Source: Alteromonas sp. IB21
Lineage (GTDB): Bacteria; Pseudomonadota; Gammaproteobacteria; Enterobacterales; Alteromonadaceae
Direction of reading: 5' to 3'
DNA length: 64,000 nt
Assembly: GCF_016405965.1 (NCBI RefSeq)
Contig: NZ_JAEFCD010000021.1
Location: 1-64,000 of the forward strand
The notes beneath the pieces were generated by a model. It ran no database searches. It was not told the DNA's origin and was given only the letters and a program-made list of their open reading frames with translations. A program made the position numbers and the translations under genes. Below, in pieces: positions 20,114 through 29,778 of this stretch. Position 1 is the stretch's first letter; each line of letters opens with the position of its first letter.

Positions 20114-22180
20114 ATGTTACGTAGCGTTTTAAGCTTAAGTGTGGCACTGGCCTTAACAGCTTGTAGCCCACAAAACTCATCAACAGAGCAACAGACACAA
20201 AGCCCAACCACTAAAGAGGCTCAACAACAGCTTTCCTCAGGTGTCATAAAAGAGAATATGGACCTTTCTGTTGACCCAGGTGATGACTTTTTCCGCTACG
20301 TAAACGGCAAGTGGTTTGATAATTTTGAAATACCAGCAGATAAATCTAGCTATGGCGCGTCCGTTATTCTTCGTGATGAAGCGCAAGATCATGTCATGGA
20401 TATCATTAAATCATCGGCAGAGGCTGATTTTAAAGCTGGGAGTGACGAGCAGAAAGTGGGTGATTTTTACCGTGCTTATATGGACATGGAGACCCGCAAC
20501 GAGCTTGGCATGACGCCGCTAAAGCCTGAGCTTTCAAAAATTGATGCCATTGAAGACTATACCGACCTTGCTGAGTACTTCGCTTATGCAGCTCGTTATG
20601 GCTACGGTACACCGTTTAGCCTAACCCAATACCCTGATCTTAAGTCGCCGAAAGAATACTTAATGTACACGTGGCAGTCGGGCTTGGGCCTTCCTGAGCG
20701 CGAGTATTACTTTAAGGATGACGAAACATCACAAACCATTCGTGATTCCTACGTTAAGCATATCCAAACCATGTTTGAACTGGCGGGTTTCGAAGCGCCT
20801 AAAGAAAGTGCGGATATGCTGTTCGCACTTGAGACTAAAATTGCTCAGCTACATATGAAAAAAGAGCAGGCCCGTAACTTTGCTGCCAACTATAACAAAC
20901 TGACAATTGAAGAACTTAAAGCGTTAATGCCTAAGTTCGACTGGGACGCTTATCTTACTGAAGCAGACATTAGCGACATTCCTTCGCTAGGTATTTTGCA
21001 AAAAGACTACATGCAAAACATTGATGGTGTTATTGCAGAAACCTCACTGGAAGATTGGAAGACGTTCCTTAAGTGGGGCTTGTTAAATGCTTCAGCCAGC
21101 CGCTTAAATGCCGAGCTTGATGAAGCTAACTTCAATTTCTACAGTAAAGTGCTGCGCGGTGTTGAAGAGCAACAGCCACAATGGCGTCGTGCGGTAAGCC
21201 TTTCAAATGCCCACGTTGGCGAGCTTATCGGTAAGGTCTATGTAAAACAGCACTTCCCGCCTGAAGCGAAAGACCGCATGATGGAAATGGTTAATAACCT
21301 GCTGTTAGCTTACAAAGAAAGTATCGAAAATCTTGATTGGATGACAGATGAAACTCGTGCACAAGCGCTAGACAAATTGTCTAAGTTTACCGTGAAAATT
21401 GGTTACCCAGACCAGTGGAGAGACTATTCAGCGCTGACAGTTAATGCCAGTGACCTGTTTGGAAACCTAAAGCGTTCTTCGGACGTGCTGTATGAAGAAA
21501 TGCTTAAGAAACAAGGTGGCCCAGTGTGGACCCATGAATGGGGCATGACACCACAAACTGTTAATGCTTACTACAACCCTCCGCTAAACGAAATTGTATT
21601 CCCTGCGGCTATCCTTCAACCTCCGCTCTTTGACATGAACGCCGAAGATGCGGTTAACTACGGTGGTATTGGCGCGGTAATTGGTCACGAAATTGGCCAT
21701 GGTTTTGATGATTCAGGGTCAACCTTCGACGGTGACGGCGTTCTGAGAAACTGGTGGACTGATGAAGATCGCGGCGAGTTTGAAGCACGCACTGCAAACT
21801 TAATTGAACAGTATAACCAGTTTGAGGTGCTGCCTGATTTGCACGTAAACGGTGAATATACCTTAGGTGAAAACATCGGCGACCTTGGCGGCATCAGCAT
21901 CGCACTTAAAGCTTATCATCTGTCTCTTGATGGTGAGGAAGCGCCTGAACTAGATGGTTTCACTGGCGAACAGCGTGTATTCATTGGTTACGGCCAAGTG
22001 TGGGCCAGCAAATACCGTGAAGAAGCCTTGCGCAGCCAAGTACAAACCGATACTCATTCACCTGCCAAGTTCCGTACTAACGGTGCTGTGCGCAACGTAC
22101 CAGAATTCTACGAAGCGTTTAACGTGACCGAAGAAGATGCGTTGTATTTACCACCAGAAGAACGCGTGAAAATTTGGTAA
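20114..22180 (+). CDS. M13-family zinc metallopeptidase, lipoprotein
   Basis: A 688-residue neprilysin/PepO-type endopeptidase. The signal peptide ends in the lipobox LTAC (Cys17), predicting a lipid-anchored envelope protein. The zinc site HEIGH (residues 525-529) and the third-ligand motif ENIGDLGG (about 586-593) are both intact, and the substrate-binding NAYYNPPLNEIVFPA lies before them. The M13 N-terminal domain starts at about residue 50. It is transcribed alone and ended by a strong terminator. It probably degrades oligopeptides in the periplasm or at the surface. Confidence 0.95.
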   Translation: MLRSVLSLSVALALTACSPQNSSTEQQTQSPTTKEAQQQLSSGVIKENMDLSVDPGDDFFRYVNGKWFDNFEIPADKSSYGASVILRDEAQDHVMDIIKSSAEADFKAGSDEQKVGDFYRAYMDMETRNELGMTPLKPELSKIDAIEDYTDLAEYFAYAARYGYGTPFSLTQYPDLKSPKEYLMYTWQSGLGLPEREYYFKDDETSQTIRDSYVKHIQTMFELAGFEAPKESADMLFALETKIAQLHMKKEQARNFAANYNKLTIEELKALMPKFDWDAYLTEADISDIPSLGILQKDYMQNIDGVIAETSLEDWKTFLKWGLLNASASRLNAELDEANFNFYSKVLRGVEEQQPQWRRAVSLSNAHVGELIGKVYVKQHFPPEAKDRMMEMVNNLLLAYKESIENLDWMTDETRAQALDKLSKFTVKIGYPDQWRDYSALTVNASDLFGNLKRSSDVLYEEMLKKQGGPVWTHEWGMTPQTVNAYYNPPLNEIVFPAAILQPPLFDMNAEDAVNYGGIGAVIGHEIGHGFDDSGSTFDGDGVLRNWWTDEDRGEFEARTANLIEQYNQFEVLPDLHVNGEYTLGENIGDLGGISIALKAYHLSLDGEEAPELDGFTGEQRVFIGYGQVWASKYREEALRSQVQTDTHSPAKFRTNGAVRNVPEFYEAFNVTEEDALYLPPEERVKIW

Positions 22181-22217
22181 TTCGCGTACATAAGCATGCA
22201 TAGATAATACGACCGTT

Positions 22218-22251
22218 AAAGCCCCATGTTCGTCAAACTGGGGCTTTTTTT
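22218..22251 (+). terminator. Terminator after the M13 peptidase
   Basis: AAAGCCCCA / TGGGGCTTT with a 12-base loop, followed by a run of T on the plus strand, 38 bases after the stop codon. Confidence 0.88.
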
Positions 22252-22332
22252 GTCGTTTTGTGAGAGATGGCATTAAGCAGCTTCAGAAGGCTAAATACGA
22301 TGGTATGTTTACCAAACCGATAATGGGCTATA

Positions 22333-22731
22333 TTAATGGGAGAGCGAAGTCAAAACCTCTAGCGCCAAATCAACTTTTTCGGCTGGCACAAAAATGTGGT
22401 CGTGATAATAAGCGGCCACCACGTTTGCGCTAATTCCCGCCTTACCCAGTGCAGTAGACATGGCTGCGGTCATTCCTACCGCTTCCAAACTTGAATGCAC
22501 TTCACACGTTATACAGCAGTAATAGCCTTCAAATTGCAGGTTAGCCTGTTCGGCTGCAGCCACCGGAAGAATAAGCGTTATCCCTTCGCGTTCCTGAAAC
22601 ATGCCTTTAGCTGCTGAGATAAGGGTGCTGGTTAACTTGTCAGAAGGCAGGGTAATAAAAACATAATTTTCACTACTTGCCACGGGGTTTAAGTTTTTGA
22701 GTAACACACTTAAGTCGGTTTCAGCTATCAC
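22333..22731 (-). CDS. ACT-domain protein
   Basis: A 132-residue protein resembling the small tandem-ACT proteins (DUF2241 type). The AMSTALGKAGISANVVAAYYHDHIF region (about 90-114) is the second ACT-like unit, typical of amino-acid sensing folds. No catalytic residues are evident. It follows dbpA by 33 bases on the same strand, so co-transcription is likely though no functional link is obvious. Confidence 0.75.
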   Translation of the reverse strand: MIAETDLSVLLKNLNPVASSENYVFITLPSDKLTSTLISAAKGMFQEREGITLILPVAAAEQANLQFEGYYCCITCEVHSSLEAVGMTAAMSTALGKAGISANVVAAYYHDHIFVPAEKVDLALEVLTSLSH

Positions 22732-22764
22732 GCTACGCTCTCTTAGTTTAAGGTCATAATTTGT

Positions 22765-24159
22765 CTAAAGCTTTTTAGCTCTAATACGCTTACCTTTAAT
22801 TTTGCCTTCTCTAAATTGTGTCATGGCTTTTTTCACGCTACGCGCTTTTACTGCGACAAAACTCATGCTGTTTTGAACCGCGATTTTACCTAGATCATCG
22901 CCAGGTATTCCCGCATCTTTGGTCAGCGCACCCACTAAATCCCCCGGGCGAAGCTTTTCTTTTTTACCTGCACTTAATGAAATACAGGTGAACTCAGGCT
23001 GAGTAATTTTGTTTTTGTGGAACCGTAAACTTTGCGCGCCTTTAAGTGGAATGTCGCTTTCCTGTAGCACTTCTATTTTTCTTAAGAAATGCTCTTCCTC
23101 TTCACTTACCAAGGTTATAGCCAAGCCTTTTGCACCCGCTCGTGCGGTGCGCCCTATTCGGTGAATATGGGTTTCAGGCTCTTCGCTCACGGTGTAATTT
23201 ATAACACAGGCAACATCGTCTATATCTAATCCACGGGCTGCTACATCCGTGGCAACAAGCACTTGCAGAGAGTCGCTGGCAAACTGCATGAGCACTGACG
23301 TGCGTTGGTGCTGTTCCATATCACCCTGAAGACCTTTAGCGCTAAAACCGTCTTCGAGTAGCTCTTCAACCACCTCATTAACCTGCGTTTTACGGTTACA
23401 GAAAACAATGGCATTTTTAGGCTGATATTCCGTCAACACCGCTTTAAGCGCCTGCGTGCGGGTGTGGGGTAATACGTTGTATCCCAGCTGAGTTATTGCA
23501 GGTTTATTCTCTTGAGATTCTACTTTACAAGTTACCGGATCATGCAGGTACTGCTTTGCCACACGCTCAATTTGTTCAGTGAAGGTGGCAGAGAACAACA
23601 GAGTTTGTACCTGCTTTGGCGTTTGACCAAAAATAACGCGCAAGTCATCCTCAAAGCCCATATCTAGCATACGATCGGCTTCGTCGAGAACACGCAATTT
23701 TACGTTGCGCAAGTCTAAGCGGCGCTTTTCCACGTGGTCCATCACACGACCTGGTGTACCAACAATGATGTGGGGACTATGTTTGAGTGACTGAATCTGA
23801 GGCCCCATCGGCTGACCACCACACAAGGTTGTCACTTTGATGTTGCCAATATCTTTAGCGGCTGCACGACATTGCTGGGCGACTTGTTCAGCAAGCTCTC
23901 GAGTGGGGCAAAGCATAATCACCTGTGTAGTAAAGTCGTAAACTTCAATACGCTGAAGTGCCGGGATAACAAAACACAAAGTTTTACCACTGCCGGTCTG
24001 GGCTTGACCAATGACATCCTTACCCTGTAAGGCCTCTGGAAGTGACTGAGATTGTATGGGAGAGAGCTGATGAATGCCTTGTGAGTCTAATGCCTTTATG
24101 ATGGCGGGATTTATATCTAATTGCTTTACTGTTTCAACTGTCATTAATTTGGGTTCCAA
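22765..24159 (-). CDS. dbpA: ATP-dependent RNA helicase DbpA
   Basis: DEAD-box helicase, 464 residues. The Q motif precedes Walker A AQTGSGKT (about 53-60); DEAD (VLDEADRMLDMGF), SAT and HRIGRTARAG follow. The C-terminal region (about 390-464) has the RNA-binding domain with GDLVGAL and a basic tail, which in DbpA recognises 23S rRNA helix 92 in 50S assembly. Its first codons overlap the end of the upstream substrate-binding gene by 16 bases. Confidence 0.92.
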   Translation of the reverse strand: MEPKLMTVETVKQLDINPAIIKALDSQGIHQLSPIQSQSLPEALQGKDVIGQAQTGSGKTLCFVIPALQRIEVYDFTTQVIMLCPTRELAEQVAQQCRAAAKDIGNIKVTTLCGGQPMGPQIQSLKHSPHIIVGTPGRVMDHVEKRRLDLRNVKLRVLDEADRMLDMGFEDDLRVIFGQTPKQVQTLLFSATFTEQIERVAKQYLHDPVTCKVESQENKPAITQLGYNVLPHTRTQALKAVLTEYQPKNAIVFCNRKTQVNEVVEELLEDGFSAKGLQGDMEQHQRTSVLMQFASDSLQVLVATDVAARGLDIDDVACVINYTVSEEPETHIHRIGRTARAGAKGLAITLVSEEEEHFLRKIEVLQESDIPLKGAQSLRFHKNKITQPEFTCISLSAGKKEKLRPGDLVGALTKDAGIPGDDLGKIAVQNSMSFVAVKARSVKKAMTQFREGKIKGKRIRAKKL

Positions 24160-25451
24160 AGGTGCACTACACCATGTTCGGTATGATGAGCTATGCCGTA
24201 TTCTTGGGACACCATGTCACTCCATGAAGAAAGCCGCTCATTAAATTCATCACTCATTTTCACATCGGCCGCCGCTAGCTTGAGCTTTTCTAAAACAAAA
24301 ATACAGGTGTCTTTCTTAGATAGTGCTAGGTAGGCCGTTGAGATATCGTATTTACTGGAAAGTGTTATTGTCTCACATTTAAATTGATTTGGGTTACATC
24401 CAAAGTCAATTGCGCCCTGAGAACCAAAAATTGTATCGATTTCGTTATAAAATAATGCTTCAACTAATTCTTTCCAAGAATCGTAAGCCTTTACGTTAAA
24501 ACCATGTTCAAGCGCAACATTATAGCGATAGTCTTCTAATAGCGTCCCTACTTTGAATGTTCGTGGTACATCTTCAAAGGTTTCGAAATAGGGTTTATTT
24601 ATGCCGTAGAGACCGTGAAGGTTGCGCGACACTGGCGTGACCCAATGAAAAACGTCGTCTCTTTCTGCCGTACGGATAACAGCAAACACCAACACGTTCG
24701 ATTTAGACATCGCTTCTTTAGCGATACGTTCCCACGGCGCAGACAAAATGTATTGCGGTAAGGAAACTTCTTTGAGGACGCTATTCACTAAGTCAGCGGC
24801 AATACCTTTTACCTTGCCGCGCTCATCCTTTTCAGAAAAGAGTGGAACGACGTCAGCTATCACCCAAAGGTCGCTGGCATCAGTGCGTAATTGACCCGCT
24901 AGGCTCAGAATGCCATAGGTTAGCACTATGTCGGAAAAGCTTTTTGACAGCTCAGATTTCAAATGGTTGGCTAGCAAATAAAAGCCTTCTGATCTTTTAT
25001 ACTCGGTTATTTGTCCGGTGAGGCGGTCTGCAAATTCAAAAGAGGCAGTGTTTTTGTCTATCGCAATGTAAACGACAGCTAATTTTTTTGACTGACTCCC
25101 TGCGTTTGGGGTGCATGGCGCGGTTCCACTGCATTCAAAAGCAACCAGAGGAGATATCCAGTAAAAGTCTCGCTCGCTATCTGCAGTTCTCATTAAACTT
25201 GAATAAATATGGGGACTACCCTGCGTTTTTTTCGGGGCTTGTATAAAGTCAACCTGCTCGTTTGATAATGCATTTTCAAGGACAGCGCGGGCATACTCGT
25301 CAATACGCTCTCGCTGCGATTGAGTAAGCACACCTTGGAAATCATGAGCGTTCGACTTATAAAGGGTAAGTGCCCTAACGGGGTTTATCCATAGGGCACT
25401 TAAGCAAAGAACCAGTAAAATTAAGCTTGAAACGCTTTTTCTAGTTTCCAC
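24144..25451 (-). CDS. Periplasmic substrate-binding-like protein with duplicated N-terminal half
   Basis: A 435-residue secreted protein with a signal peptide (about 1-27). The C-terminal part (about 190-420) looks like a family 3 solute-binding domain ([24 protein letters not shown]...). The first half contains a shortened echo of it: [19 protein letters not shown] (84-102) parallels [19 protein letters not shown] (256-274). Such orphan binding proteins may sense or capture amino acids or other small polar ligands; no permease or ATPase gene is nearby. It overlaps pyrC by 31 bases upstream and dbpA by 16 downstream, so these three are probably co-transcribed. Confidence 0.7.
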   Translation of the reverse strand: METRKSVSSLILLVLCLSALWINPVRALTLYKSNAHDFQGVLTQSQRERIDEYARAVLENALSNEQVDFIQAPKKTQGSPHIYSSLMRTADSERDFYWISPLVAFECSGTAPCTPNAGSQSKKLAVVYIAIDKNTASFEFADRLTGQITEYKRSEGFYLLANHLKSELSKSFSDIVLTYGILSLAGQLRTDASDLWVIADVVPLFSEKDERGKVKGIAADLVNSVLKEVSLPQYILSAPWERIAKEAMSKSNVLVFAVIRTAERDDVFHWVTPVSRNLHGLYGINKPYFETFEDVPRTFKVGTLLEDYRYNVALEHGFNVKAYDSWKELVEALFYNEIDTIFGSQGAIDFGCNPNQFKCETITLSSKYDISTAYLALSKKDTCIFVLEKLKLAAADVKMSDEFNERLSSWSDMVSQEYGIAHHTEHGVVHLWNPN

Positions 25452-26467
25452 TGTAATGTTTGTCCAGCAAAAAATGGAACCATATCGGTGCCATCAGCTA
25501 AGGTAACTTGTTCTGGCACCGTCCACGACGCTTTAACTAATGTCATTGTAGTTGTATTTCGCGGTAAACCATAAAAATCCGCACCATAATGGCTGGCAAA
25601 GCCTTCTAGTTTGTCTATTGCGCCTAGCTGCTCAAACACCTCTGCGTAAAGCTCAATTGCCGACCACGCACTATAACAACCCGCACAGCCACATGCATTT
25701 TCCTTTTTGTGTTTCGCGTGCGGCGCTGAATCTGTTCCTAGAAAGAACTTTTTATTGCCACTTGCCACCATATCTCGAAGCGCTTTTTGATGAGTATTGC
25801 GCTTAAGCACTGGCAAGCAGTAATTGTGAGGTCGTACTCCACCCACGAGAAGGTCGTTGCGATTTAGTAACAAATGCTGAGGCGTAATAGTAGCACCAAC
25901 AAATTCGCTCGCGCCGGCAACAAAGCTTGCCGCATCTGCGGTTGTAATGTGCTCAAACACTACTTTTAGTTTCGGAAACGCCTCAACAATTGGGCCTAAA
26001 TGAGTATCGATGAACACTTTTTCACGGTCGAATATATCGATGTGGTGCTCTGTCACTTCACCGTGAATTAGCAGCAACAAACCTTGTTCTTGCATAGCTT
26101 GAAATACAGGGTACAAAGCCTGAATACCTTTTACTGCCGCGTCAGAATTCGTAGTTGCGCCCGCAGGATACAATTTGCACGCGGTGACACCGGCTTGCTT
26201 AGCATCAACAATATCTTGTGGCGTAGTTTGATTGGTTAGAAACAAAGTCATCAATGGCTCAAAACTGCTGCCACTCGGTCTTGCAGCCTCAATGCGCTCC
26301 TTATACGCCATCGCCATTTCAGCATTTACCACTGGCGGCACAAGATTCGGCATCACAATAGCACGTTGAAAGCAGCGTGCAGTTGCTGGAACGGTTTCCG
26401 CTAGCATTTCGTTGTCGCGAAAATGAAGGTGCCAATCATCTGGCGTAGTAATAGTAAGCGTTTGCAT
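25421..26467 (-). CDS. pyrC: Dihydroorotase
   Basis: Pyrimidine biosynthesis zinc amidohydrolase converting carbamoyl aspartate to dihydroorotate, 348 residues, the normal size for the E. coli-type enzyme. The metal-binding DDWHLHFRD (about 10-18), the carboxylated lysine in [12 protein letters not shown] (about 103), and later histidines ([20 protein letters not shown]) are intact. GTDSAPH carries the catalytic Asp. The 3' end overlaps the following gene. Confidence 0.96.
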   Translation of the reverse strand: MQTLTITTPDDWHLHFRDNEMLAETVPATARCFQRAIVMPNLVPPVVNAEMAMAYKERIEAARPSGSSFEPLMTLFLTNQTTPQDIVDAKQAGVTACKLYPAGATTNSDAAVKGIQALYPVFQAMQEQGLLLLIHGEVTEHHIDIFDREKVFIDTHLGPIVEAFPKLKVVFEHITTADAASFVAGASEFVGATITPQHLLLNRNDLLVGGVRPHNYCLPVLKRNTHQKALRDMVASGNKKFFLGTDSAPHAKHKKENACGCAGCYSAWSAIELYAEVFEQLGAIDKLEGFASHYGADFYGLPRNTTTMTLVKASWTVPEQVTLADGTDMVPFFAGQTLQWKLEKAFQA

Positions 26468-26567
26468 GCCTTGTTTCTCTTAGTACTTGTTCAAACAAAG
26501 GGATATATTCGCGCAATAATAGCACAACTCAATACTTTTGCGCGCGGAACGAGACCGCCGCTTAGGG

Positions 26568-27110
26568 CTATGGGTTATTTTTTTCGTGCTCTACCCAAAT
26601 TAGTTTGTTGACGTTATAGCCGGCAGCTGAGGCTGTATCTAAAAGCTGAGAACGTACATCATCATCAATTGAAGGCGTGCGGGCTAGGATCCACAGATAG
26701 TCTTTATCAGGGCCGGTAATTAACGCGTATTGATACCCTTCTTTGTCTAGCGCCATGATTACGTAGCTCGCATAAAATGGGCCAAAGAAAGAGACCTTCA
26801 GGTGCCCAATTGAAGAGGTGTCAACAAAGTACGCTTTGCCTTCTGCTTCATCCCATGCGTTTTCTTGTTTAGAAAACCCGCGATTGATCACTTTTACACC
26901 ACCGTCGTCGCGCATGCTGTAGGTTGCTGTTACTTCGCTTAACCCTTCCTCGAAGCTATGATCGTACCTAGCAATCTCGTACCACTTGCCCAGGTAACGA
27001 GGAAGTTCGAATTCATCAACCGGTGTGACGTTCTCAGGTACACCAGTACACCCTAGTAAACTCGTAAGAAAAAAACCACTTACTATCGCAAAAATCAATT
27101 TCTTAAACAT
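26568..27110 (-). CDS. blc: Outer-membrane lipocalin
   Basis: Bacterial lipocalin, 180 residues. The signal peptide ends in LLGC (Cys21), giving a lipoprotein. The lipocalin signature is YLGKWYEIARYDHSFEEGL (about 39-57); DYLWILARTP (about 138-147) is the third conserved block. Blc-type proteins bind lysophospholipids in envelope stress. It is a single gene followed by pyrC after a 100-base gap. Confidence 0.94.
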   Translation of the reverse strand: MFKKLIFAIVSGFFLTSLLGCTGVPENVTPVDEFELPRYLGKWYEIARYDHSFEEGLSEVTATYSMRDDGGVKVINRGFSKQENAWDEAEGKAYFVDTSSIGHLKVSFFGPFYASYVIMALDKEGYQYALITGPDKDYLWILARTPSIDDDVRSQLLDTASAAGYNVNKLIWVEHEKNNP

Positions 27111-27382
27111 ATGCTCTCTCTTTCTCTGTACACATTTTTATGGCAAAGAAGCGTGCCTGTTCAAAACAGGTAGCTGCTTCATTCCATAAACCGCTTACAC
27201 TCAACGTTGACCTGACCAGACAAGATAAGCTCGCTGTCGTTATAAAAAATAATTTCGCCTGATCAAACTTTTATTATGCGTGCGCACATATTACAGTGCC
27301 TGACGATTAACAATGAACAGTTATTAATAACGAGTGCCATAACGTCTTGTCCACTCGATATTTTAAATAGGGAGAAGAACAA

Positions 27383-28333
27383 ATGAATGCCCATTTTCCA
27401 CACGCAAGCCGCTTAATTTACGGGTGCATGGGTCTCGGTGGAGGTTGGAATAATTCACCTGTCACAAAAGATGACATCAGCCAAGCCCGTTCCATTATCG
27501 ACACTGTGTTAGACCTAGATATTAACGTTTTTGATCACGCTGACATTTATACTTTTGGAAAAGCCGAAACTGCCTTTGGTGAAGCGCTGAAAGAAGCGCC
27601 AGAATTGAAAGACAGAATGATTATCCAATCAAAATGTGCAATACGCTTTGAGGATGATTTGGGACCAAAACGGTATGACTTCTCCGCGAGCCATATTCAT
27701 AGTTCAGTGGAGGGTATTCTTTCTCGCTTAGGCATAGAGCAACTCGATGTTCTATTGCTTCACCGCCCCGACCCATTAATGGTGTTGGAAGAAGTCGCGG
27801 GGACGCTACAGCTTCTGCAGCAGCAGGGAAAGATTAAGCATGTGGGCGTATCGAACATGCATGGGCACCAAATTAACTTCCTTCAATCGGCGCTTTCAAC
27901 GCCTATAGTCGCCAATCAATTAGAATTGAGTTTGGGCTTTAGAGACTGGTTAGAAGACGGTATTACTACCAATAATGCTGCGAATCGCGACATTGGATAC
28001 GCCCCTGGCACACTAGAATATTGTATGATGAACAATGTACAGCTGCAGGCATGGGGAAGCTTAGCTCAAGGTAAATATACAGGGGCCACGGCAGAAACAA
28101 GTAGCGATAAAGCCACGGCTGATTTGGTTGCGCAGCTTGCGGGGGAATATCAAACAACACCCGAGGCCATCGTATTGGCTTGGCTTATGCGCCATCCCGC
28201 TAATATTGCTCCAGTTTTAGGTAGTACTAACGTCGAAAGGATTAAAGCAAGTCAAAAAGCCATGAACGTTCACCTGACCCGCGAGCACTGGTATAAGCTA
28301 TTTGAGGTAGCTCGTGGCCAAGAGATGCCATAA
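27383..28333 (+). CDS. Aldo-keto reductase
   Basis: A 316-residue NAD(P)H-dependent oxidoreductase of the YdhF-like type. The catalytic tetrad is visible: Asp and Tyr in NVFDHADIYTFG (about 49-60), Lys in IQSKCAIRF (about 78-86) and His in LLLHRPDPL (about 124-132). GSTNVERI near the end binds the cofactor phosphate. GGGAGAAG precedes the ATG. It is co-directional with the VOC gene 20 bases on, possibly for carbonyl detoxification. The substrate is unknown. Confidence 0.93.
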   Translation: MNAHFPHASRLIYGCMGLGGGWNNSPVTKDDISQARSIIDTVLDLDINVFDHADIYTFGKAETAFGEALKEAPELKDRMIIQSKCAIRFEDDLGPKRYDFSASHIHSSVEGILSRLGIEQLDVLLLHRPDPLMVLEEVAGTLQLLQQQGKIKHVGVSNMHGHQINFLQSALSTPIVANQLELSLGFRDWLEDGITTNNAANRDIGYAPGTLEYCMMNNVQLQAWGSLAQGKYTGATAETSSDKATADLVAQLAGEYQTTPEAIVLAWLMRHPANIAPVLGSTNVERIKASQKAMNVHLTREHWYKLFEVARGQEMP

Positions 28334-28353
28334 CAAACAACGAGGGAAATGGT

Positions 28354-28737
28354 ATGTTGAAAGGCTTTCATCATGTCGCTGTTATTTGTAGCGATTATCC
28401 GCGTTCAAAAGCGTTTTACACTGACGTCTTAGGTTTTTCCATTATTGATGAAAATTACCGCGAGGCTAGGGACTCGTATAAATGCGACTTGGGCTTACCA
28501 GATGGTAGCCAAATAGAGTTGTTTTCGTTTCCAGGGGCACCAAAAAGGCCGTCACGCCCCGAAGCACAAGGGCTCCGACACCTGGCATTCAAAGTAGACA
28601 ATTTAGATGAGGTGATTAATCACTTAACGAATAAGCGCGTGGAATGCGAACCGGTAAGAACTGACGAATATACCGGCAAACGCTTTACGTTTTTCCAAGA
28701 TCCTGACGGTTTACCCCTAGAGCTATACGAACTTTAA
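28354..28737 (+). CDS. VOC-family (glyoxalase-like) metalloprotein
   Basis: A 127-residue single-unit glyoxalase/bleomycin-resistance fold protein, close to the GloA2/YaeR group. FHHVAVICSDYPRSKAFYTDVLGF (about 5-28) supplies the first metal His; HLAFKV and DPDGLPLELYEL supply the others. It may process or bind a methylglyoxal-like adduct, but true lactoylglutathione lyase activity is unproven. It pairs with the aldo-keto reductase upstream and ends at a terminator. Confidence 0.85.
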   Translation: MLKGFHHVAVICSDYPRSKAFYTDVLGFSIIDENYREARDSYKCDLGLPDGSQIELFSFPGAPKRPSRPEAQGLRHLAFKVDNLDEVINHLTNKRVECEPVRTDEYTGKRFTFFQDPDGLPLELYEL

Positions 28738-28761
28738 AAGGACGTTCTCGCGTTAAAAAGT

Positions 28762-28796
28762 GCCGAATAAAGGCGTGTCTTTATTCGGCTTTTTTC
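28762..28796 (+). terminator. Terminator after the reductase-VOC pair
   Basis: GCCGAATAAA / TTTATTCGGC with an 8-base loop, followed by a T-run on the plus strand. It lies between convergent genes; a short A-run on the left could help the opposite strand too. Confidence 0.88.
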
Positions 28797-28819
28797 TTCA
28801 ACGGCGTTGGTTATGTAGG

Positions 28820-29650
28820 CTAATCCAGCATTCTTACTTCCCGTTGCGGGAATGGAATATCGATATCATGCTGTTGAAGAGCGTTAAATATAGCTTGGTT
28901 AAGCGCATATCGCACTTCGAAATGCTTTACTGCAGGCGCCCATACCCGCACTCCAAAGTTAATACTGCTATCGCCAAAATTGTCAACGCCAATGGCCGGT
29001 GACTTTTCAGTGCTAACACCGTCGACGGTTTTAACCGCGTTTCGAATAACTTCAATAACATTGTCTACATCACTAGAGTACGCAACGCCAATCTCCAGCT
29101 CGATAAGCATATTTCCTGCAGAGTTGTGCAATATTTCGCCCACAATTAGCTTGTTGGGAATTTGAATTTGCACATTATCTTCGTCTATCAAAATGGTATA
29201 GGGCAGCATCACTTGGTCGACAACACCGGCAACCCCACGAACGCGAATGGTATCTCCCACAACAAAGGGGCGGGTAATGATGATGGTGAATCCAGCAGCA
29301 TAATTTGCCAGCATTCCCTGAATGGCAAGGCCTGCCCCCAGTCCCACTGCGCCTAACGCAGCAATAAGGGGTGTAACACTAATACCAACATTGCCTAGCG
29401 CTATGATGATGACAATCCCAAGCACCACCAATTTACAGGCGCCACCAGTGAAACGACTAAGCGTGACATCTATGCTTTTGCTTACCATTAGGTTTTCAAC
29501 CACATGGCCTATTTTGTTGGCAACCCACCAACCAATGAAAAATATAATAATGGCGCCTACAATTTGGAAGCTGTAGGTCACTGCAAATTCAACCAGTGTG
29601 TCGTATAGCGCTTGCGCTTGTTTTAATTCGTCCATTGAGCGTGAGTACAA
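28820..29650 (-). CDS. mscS: Small-conductance mechanosensitive channel
   Basis: MscS-family channel, 276 residues, the compact three-helix form. The pore helix GLGAGLAIQGMLANYAAGF (about 100-118) has the Gly/Ala ridge, and the beta domain follows (FVVGDTIRVRGVAGVVDQV). It opens under membrane tension to release solutes on hypo-osmotic shock, an important function for a marine cell. It is a single-gene unit, downstream of the MFS gene but behind a terminator. Confidence 0.93.
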   Translation of the reverse strand: MYSRSMDELKQAQALYDTLVEFAVTYSFQIVGAIIIFFIGWWVANKIGHVVENLMVSKSIDVTLSRFTGGACKLVVLGIVIIIALGNVGISVTPLIAALGAVGLGAGLAIQGMLANYAAGFTIIITRPFVVGDTIRVRGVAGVVDQVMLPYTILIDEDNVQIQIPNKLIVGEILHNSAGNMLIELEIGVAYSSDVDNVIEVIRNAVKTVDGVSTEKSPAIGVDNFGDSSINFGVRVWAPAVKHFEVRYALNQAIFNALQQHDIDIPFPQREVRMLD

Positions 29651-29691
29651 TTAGCGGTGATACTTGAATAGGTGAAGAGTAAACAACAATG

Positions 29692-29729
29692 ATAAGAAAA
29701 ACCAGTGCCGGAACTTAGCCCGGCACTGG
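29692..29729 (-). terminator. Terminator after the MFS gene
   Basis: Perfect 10-base inverted repeat CCAGTGCCGG / CCGGCACTGG (29702-29729) with an 8-base loop, followed on the minus strand by TTTTTCTT. Confidence 0.85.
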
Positions 29730-29778
29730 TATAGGAAAAGTGGGATCTGTTGATGACAAGACTTAAAAAAGACAGCCA

